Notes under the pieces: generated by a model | Told to the model about the DNA's origin: nothing | The model's input: the letters and a program-made list of their open reading frames with translations, nothing else | Database searches by the model: none | Shown here: positions 5,250-8,464 of the stretch, one piece after another | Position numbering within the stretch: position 1 is the stretch's first letter | How the letters are laid out: the number at the start of each line of letters is the position of its first letter | Source: Bacillota bacterium | GTDB taxonomy: Bacteria; Bacillota; Clostridia; Oscillospirales; Acutalibacteraceae | Assembly: GCA_023412845.1 (NCBI GenBank) | Contig: JAEZRH010000021.1 | Span: forward strand, 1-8,464 | DNA length: 8,464 nt | Reading direction: 5' to 3' | Program-made: the position numbers and the translations under genes

Positions 5250-8144
5250 ATGAAAATAGGATTGGACGTCGGTTCGACAACCATTAAATGCGCCGTTACG
5301 GATGAAAATGGAAAAATCTTATACCGCTCTTATGAGCGTCATTATTCCAAGATAACCGAAAAGATGTCGGAGCTGCTGCAGAAGATCCGCACGGAGATCA
5401 TCCCGGGGGAAAAAGCGTCTCTGACTGTTTCCGGTTCCGCCGGAATGGGGATTTCGCAGACCTGCAGGTTGCCGTTCGTACAGGAGGTCTACGCCACACG
5501 CATTGCCGTGGGGAAGCTGATTCCGGATGCCGACGCTGTAATTGAACTTGGCGGCGAAGACGCCAAGATTCTTTTTTTAACTGGCGGAATGGAGGTCCGC
5601 ATGAACGGTTCCTGCGCCGGCGGTACCGGCGCGTTCATCGACCAGATGGCAACGCTGCTGAATGTTTCGCTCGACGAAATGAACGATCTGGCGAAGCAGT
5701 ACGAAAAAATATATACCATCGCTTCGCGCTGCGGCGTTTTCGCAAAGTCCGACATCCAGCCCCTTCTGAATGAGGGCGCGCGGAAAACGGATATCTCCGC
5801 GAGCATTTTTGCCGCCGTCGCCAACCAGACCATCGCCGGCCTCGCGCAGGGACGGCCGATCCAGGGGAAGGTGCTGTATCTCGGCGGACCGCTTACCTTC
5901 CTTTCGGAGCTTCGGGGAAGTTTCGACCGCGCGCTGAAAATAGAGGGTCTCTGTCCCGAAAACTCGCTTTATTTTGTCGCGCTCGGCGCGGCTTACTGCA
6001 GCGCTGACGAGATCGACCTGGACAAAGCGTTGGAGAGTATCCGGGAATACGGTTCCACGGGAAAATTTCTGTTTATCCCTCCCCTTTTCGAAAGCCGGGA
6101 GGAATACGACGCTTTCCGCAAACGCCACGAAGCCTGCAAGGCGCCCCGCGGCGATATCGAAACCTATGAGGGCGGTGCGTTTCTCGGCGTGGACGCCGGT
6201 TCCACTACGGTCAAAGCCGTCGTTCTCGGAAAGCAGGGCGAAATCCTGAGCTCAATTTACACGAGCAACTCCGGCAATCCCGTGCCGATCATCCGGGATT
6301 ATCTGCTCGAGCTTTACAAAAAATACCCGAAAATAAAAATAGAGGGCTGCGCCGTCACCGGATACGGCGAGGAACTGTTGAAAAACGCTTTCGGCATCGA
6401 CTACGGCATCGTCGAGACCGTGGCACACTTCACCGCGGCGAAAAAATTCCGCCCGAACGTCGATTTCGTCATCGACATCGGCGGGCAGGATATGAAATGC
6501 TTCAAGATCCGGAACGGCGCCATCGACAATATTTTTCTGAACGAGGCCTGTTCGTCCGGCTGCGGGTCGTTCCTCCAGACGTTTGCAAACACGCTGGGCT
6601 ATTCGATCGAGGATTTCGCAAAGCTCGGGCTGTTCGCCCAGCACCCGGTGGACCTTGGGTCGCGCTGCACGGTGTTCATGAACTCACAGGTCAAGCAGGC
6701 GCAGAAGGACGGTGCCACGACTGAGGACATCAGCGCGGGGCTTTCGGTCAGCGTGGTGAAAAACGCGATCTACAAGGTCATCCGCGTACCGAACGCCGAA
6801 GAACTCGGCCGCAACATCGTCGTGCAGGGCGGAACATTTCTGAATGACGCCGTACTGCGCGTGTTCGAAAAAGAACTTGGGGTCGAAGTGACGCGGCCCG
6901 ATATTTCCGGTCTGATGGGCGCCTACGGCGCCGCCCTTTACGCGATGAACCGCTCTTCCGGACAGACGTCGCTGATCGGCCTTGACGAACTCGAGCACTT
7001 CAAGCACGAAGTAAAGGTGACAAACTGCGGGCTGTGCAGCAACCACTGCCGCCTGACCATCAATATTTTTGGAGGTAACCGGCGTTTCATCGGCGGAAAC
7101 CGCTGCGAAAAGCCGGTTACCAAGCGTTCTTCCGGCGAAGAACTGAACATGTACGCCTACAAGCTGGATCTTCTTCGCTCTTACCTGCCGCAGATGGGCC
7201 CGCGCGGAAAGCTTGGCATCCCCATGGGTCTGAACATGTACGAACTGCTGCCGTTCTGGCACTCGTTTTTCTCCCATCTCGGCTTTGAGGTGCTTACGTC
7301 TCCCCTTTCCAGCCGGGAACTGTACCTGACCGGCCAGAGCACCATTCCTTCGGATACGGTCTGTTTCCCGGCGAAGCTGATGCACGGCCATATCCAGGCG
7401 CTGGTGGATCAGGGAATTCAGAATATCTTTTATCCCTGCATGTCTTATAACTTTGACGAAAAGCTGGGCGACAACCACTACAACTGCCCGGTCGTCGCCT
7501 ATTACCCCGAAGTCATCAGCGCAAACATGCGCTGCCTCGACGGGTTCCATTTTATCCACGACTATGTCGGCATCCACCGCAGACACGATTTTCCCAAAAA
7601 GATGGCCGACATCCTGCGCAAATACTTCCCCGATATTTCAAACGGCGAGGTCCGCGACGCAGCGAAATGGGCTTACCGCGAATACGACGGCTATCTTCAG
7701 AAGATACGCAGCGAGGGCGACCGGATGATCGCCGAAGCGCGGAAACGGAACATGCAGATCATCATCCTGAGCGGGCGCCCCTACCATCTGGATCCGGAGA
7801 TCAACCACGGAATCGACAAGCTGATCACAAGCCTCGGGGCCGCGGTGGTTTCGGAGGACGTGGTGAGCTGCAAAGTCAAGCGTTTCTCCACAGACGTGCT
7901 CAATCAGTGGACCTACCATTCAAGGCTGTACGCCGCCGCAAAATATGTTGGCGGCCAGCCGGACATGAACCTTGTGCAGCTCGTTTCGTTCGGCTGCGGC
8001 GTGGACGCGATCACGACGGACGAGGTGCGGCGGATTCTGGAGGAAAACGGCAAAATCTACACGCAGGTAAAGATCGACGAAATCACCAACCTCGGCGCGG
8101 TGAAAATCAGGCTGCGCAGCCTGTTCGCCGCTTTGGAGAAATGA
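5250..8144 (+). CDS. Tandem-domain 2-hydroxyacyl-CoA dehydratase activase-like protein (BadF/BadG/HgdC type with DUF2229-like region)
   Basis: The protein has 964 residues, is cytoplasmic, and is a probable ATP-driven electron donor. Module 1 (1-250) and module 2 (311-566) are both ASKHA ATPase folds with phosphate motifs GLDVGSTT/GVDAGSTT and ELGGEDAK/DIGGQDMK. Each carries two cysteines 39 residues apart (C122/C161 and C434/C473). In HgdC, a homodimer, equivalent cysteines hold one [4Fe-4S] cluster between subunits; here the two modules probably form an intramolecular pair. Region 590-810 starts with a cysteine set (C593, C596, C600, C619) and matches the DUF2229/CoA_E_activ type. Region 835-964 resembles the HgdB-like dehydratase fold (SGRPYHLDPEINH, SFGCGVDA). 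The ATG at 5250 has a modest AGG seven bases upstream. Another ORF starts ten bases after the stop. The substrate is unknown. Confidence 0.95.
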   Translation: MKIGLDVGSTTIKCAVTDENGKILYRSYERHYSKITEKMSELLQKIRTEIIPGEKASLTVSGSAGMGISQTCRLPFVQEVYATRIAVGKLIPDADAVIELGGEDAKILFLTGGMEVRMNGSCAGGTGAFIDQMATLLNVSLDEMNDLAKQYEKIYTIASRCGVFAKSDIQPLLNEGARKTDISASIFAAVANQTIAGLAQGRPIQGKVLYLGGPLTFLSELRGSFDRALKIEGLCPENSLYFVALGAAYCSADEIDLDKALESIREYGSTGKFLFIPPLFESREEYDAFRKRHEACKAPRGDIETYEGGAFLGVDAGSTTVKAVVLGKQGEILSSIYTSNSGNPVPIIRDYLLELYKKYPKIKIEGCAVTGYGEELLKNAFGIDYGIVETVAHFTAAKKFRPNVDFVIDIGGQDMKCFKIRNGAIDNIFLNEACSSGCGSFLQTFANTLGYSIEDFAKLGLFAQHPVDLGSRCTVFMNSQVKQAQKDGATTEDISAGLSVSVVKNAIYKVIRVPNAEELGRNIVVQGGTFLNDAVLRVFEKELGVEVTRPDISGLMGAYGAALYAMNRSSGQTSLIGLDELEHFKHEVKVTNCGLCSNHCRLTINIFGGNRRFIGGNRCEKPVTKRSSGEELNMYAYKLDLLRSYLPQMGPRGKLGIPMGLNMYELLPFWHSFFSHLGFEVLTSPLSSRELYLTGQSTIPSDTVCFPAKLMHGHIQALVDQGIQNIFYPCMSYNFDEKLGDNHYNCPVVAYYPEVISANMRCLDGFHFIHDYVGIHRRHDFPKKMADILRKYFPDISNGEVRDAAKWAYREYDGYLQKIRSEGDRMIAEARKRNMQIIILSGRPYHLDPEINHGIDKLITSLGAAVVSEDVVSCKVKRFSTDVLNQWTYHSRLYAAAKYVGGQPDMNLVQLVSFGCGVDAITTDEVRRILEENGKIYTQVKIDEITNLGAVKIRLRSLFAALEK

Positions 8145-8154
8145 GGCGGAACTT

Positions 8155-8464
8155 TTGGCAAAGCTGAAATACAACAAGCGCGGTCGTTTGCTGTTCACCC
8201 GTGAGATGAAAAAGGAATATACCATCCTCGCCCCCATGATGGCGCCGATCCATTTCCGCCTGATCATCAACGTGCTGAAAAACTGCGGTTACAATTTCGA
8301 GCTTCTGGACACGAACAACCCGAACATTGTGCAGGAAGGGCTGAAATACGTCCACAACGACACCTGCTACCCGGCGCTGCTCGTGATCGGGCAGTTTATC
8401 GACGCGCTCCATTCCGGAAAATACGACGTGAACAAGACGGCGCTCGTCATCACGCAGACGGGCG
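8155..8464 (+). CDS. 2-hydroxyacyl-CoA dehydratase-like subunit, N-terminal part (runs off window)
   Basis: At least 103 codons are open to the right edge. The protein reads KLKYNKRGRLLFTREMKKEY, then TILAPMMAPIHFRLI, and YVHNDTCYPALLVIGQFIDAL, which is the region that follows the DUF2229/HgdB-like part in giant activase-dehydratase proteins of Clostridia. The conserved cysteine in HNDTCYP is a plausible iron-sulfur ligand. The likely start is TTG at 8155, with AGGCGG five bases upstream; an in-frame ATG at 8206 would cut into the conserved part. The gene is in a different frame from its upstream partner, which stops ten bases earlier, so the pair should be translationally coupled. Alternatively the two are one gene interrupted by a frameshift. 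It presumably works as the electron-accepting or catalytic partner of the upstream activase. Confidence 0.85.
   Translation, partial: MAKLKYNKRGRLLFTREMKKEYTILAPMMAPIHFRLIINVLKNCGYNFELLDTNNPNIVQEGLKYVHNDTCYPALLVIGQFIDALHSGKYDVNKTALVITQTG

Noticed and set aside
6684..7586. Leftward 300-codon open frame inside the activase gene
   Set aside because: Antisense to well-conserved activase/DUF2229 sequence; its product has no recognisable motif.

Overview
The window looks like chromosomal DNA of a moderately GC-rich, anaerobic Firmicute, probably class Clostridia (Oscillospirales/Ruminococcaceae-like). This rests on the GGAGG-type ribosome binding sites, the TTGACA/TATAAT promoters with TGn extensions, the zinc-ribbon/PASTA kinase-like protein, and the giant 2-hydroxyacyl-CoA dehydratase activase. 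No rRNA, tRNA, insertion sequence or CRISPR array was seen. Six genes are supported plus one small hypothetical gene; the first and last genes run off the window edges.

Left part (1-3101). A membrane-anchored, zinc-ribbon PASTA protein whose kinase domain has lost every catalytic signature (a pseudokinase) is read leftward. Upstream of it lies a gene-free stretch of about 420 bases with two leftward promoters and a strong hairpin between them, so it may encode a small RNA or structured leader. Next, also leftward, is a LexA-like self-cleaving repressor that carries a Cro/C1-type helix-turn-helix. Divergent from it is a gene for a small two-helix membrane protein. The shared control region holds a perfect 24-bp palindrome and three TATGCAC half-sites. 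The layout resembles lexA-yneA of Bacillus, so the small membrane protein is a candidate target of the repressor. A G+C-rich hairpin closes this block.

Middle part (3190-5076). Two leftward housekeeping genes follow: yebC (a translation factor/regulator family) and pyrB (aspartate carbamoyltransferase). PyrB carries a C-terminal four-cysteine zinc ribbon like that of the regulatory subunit PyrI, but has no PyrI nucleotide-binding domain. yebC has a strong promoter in the short gap after pyrB.

Right part (5085-8464). A divergent promoter region with two inverted repeats separates pyrB from a rightward operon. Its first gene is a 964-residue protein with two tandem BadF/BadG/HgdC-type ATPase modules followed by a cysteine-rich region and an HgdB-like region. 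Ten bases after its stop, a second reading frame begins, most likely at a TTG codon, and continues the same protein architecture; in many relatives the two parts are one polypeptide. Together they should form an ATP-driven iron-sulfur electron-transfer system of the 2-hydroxyacyl-CoA dehydratase superfamily, with unknown substrate.
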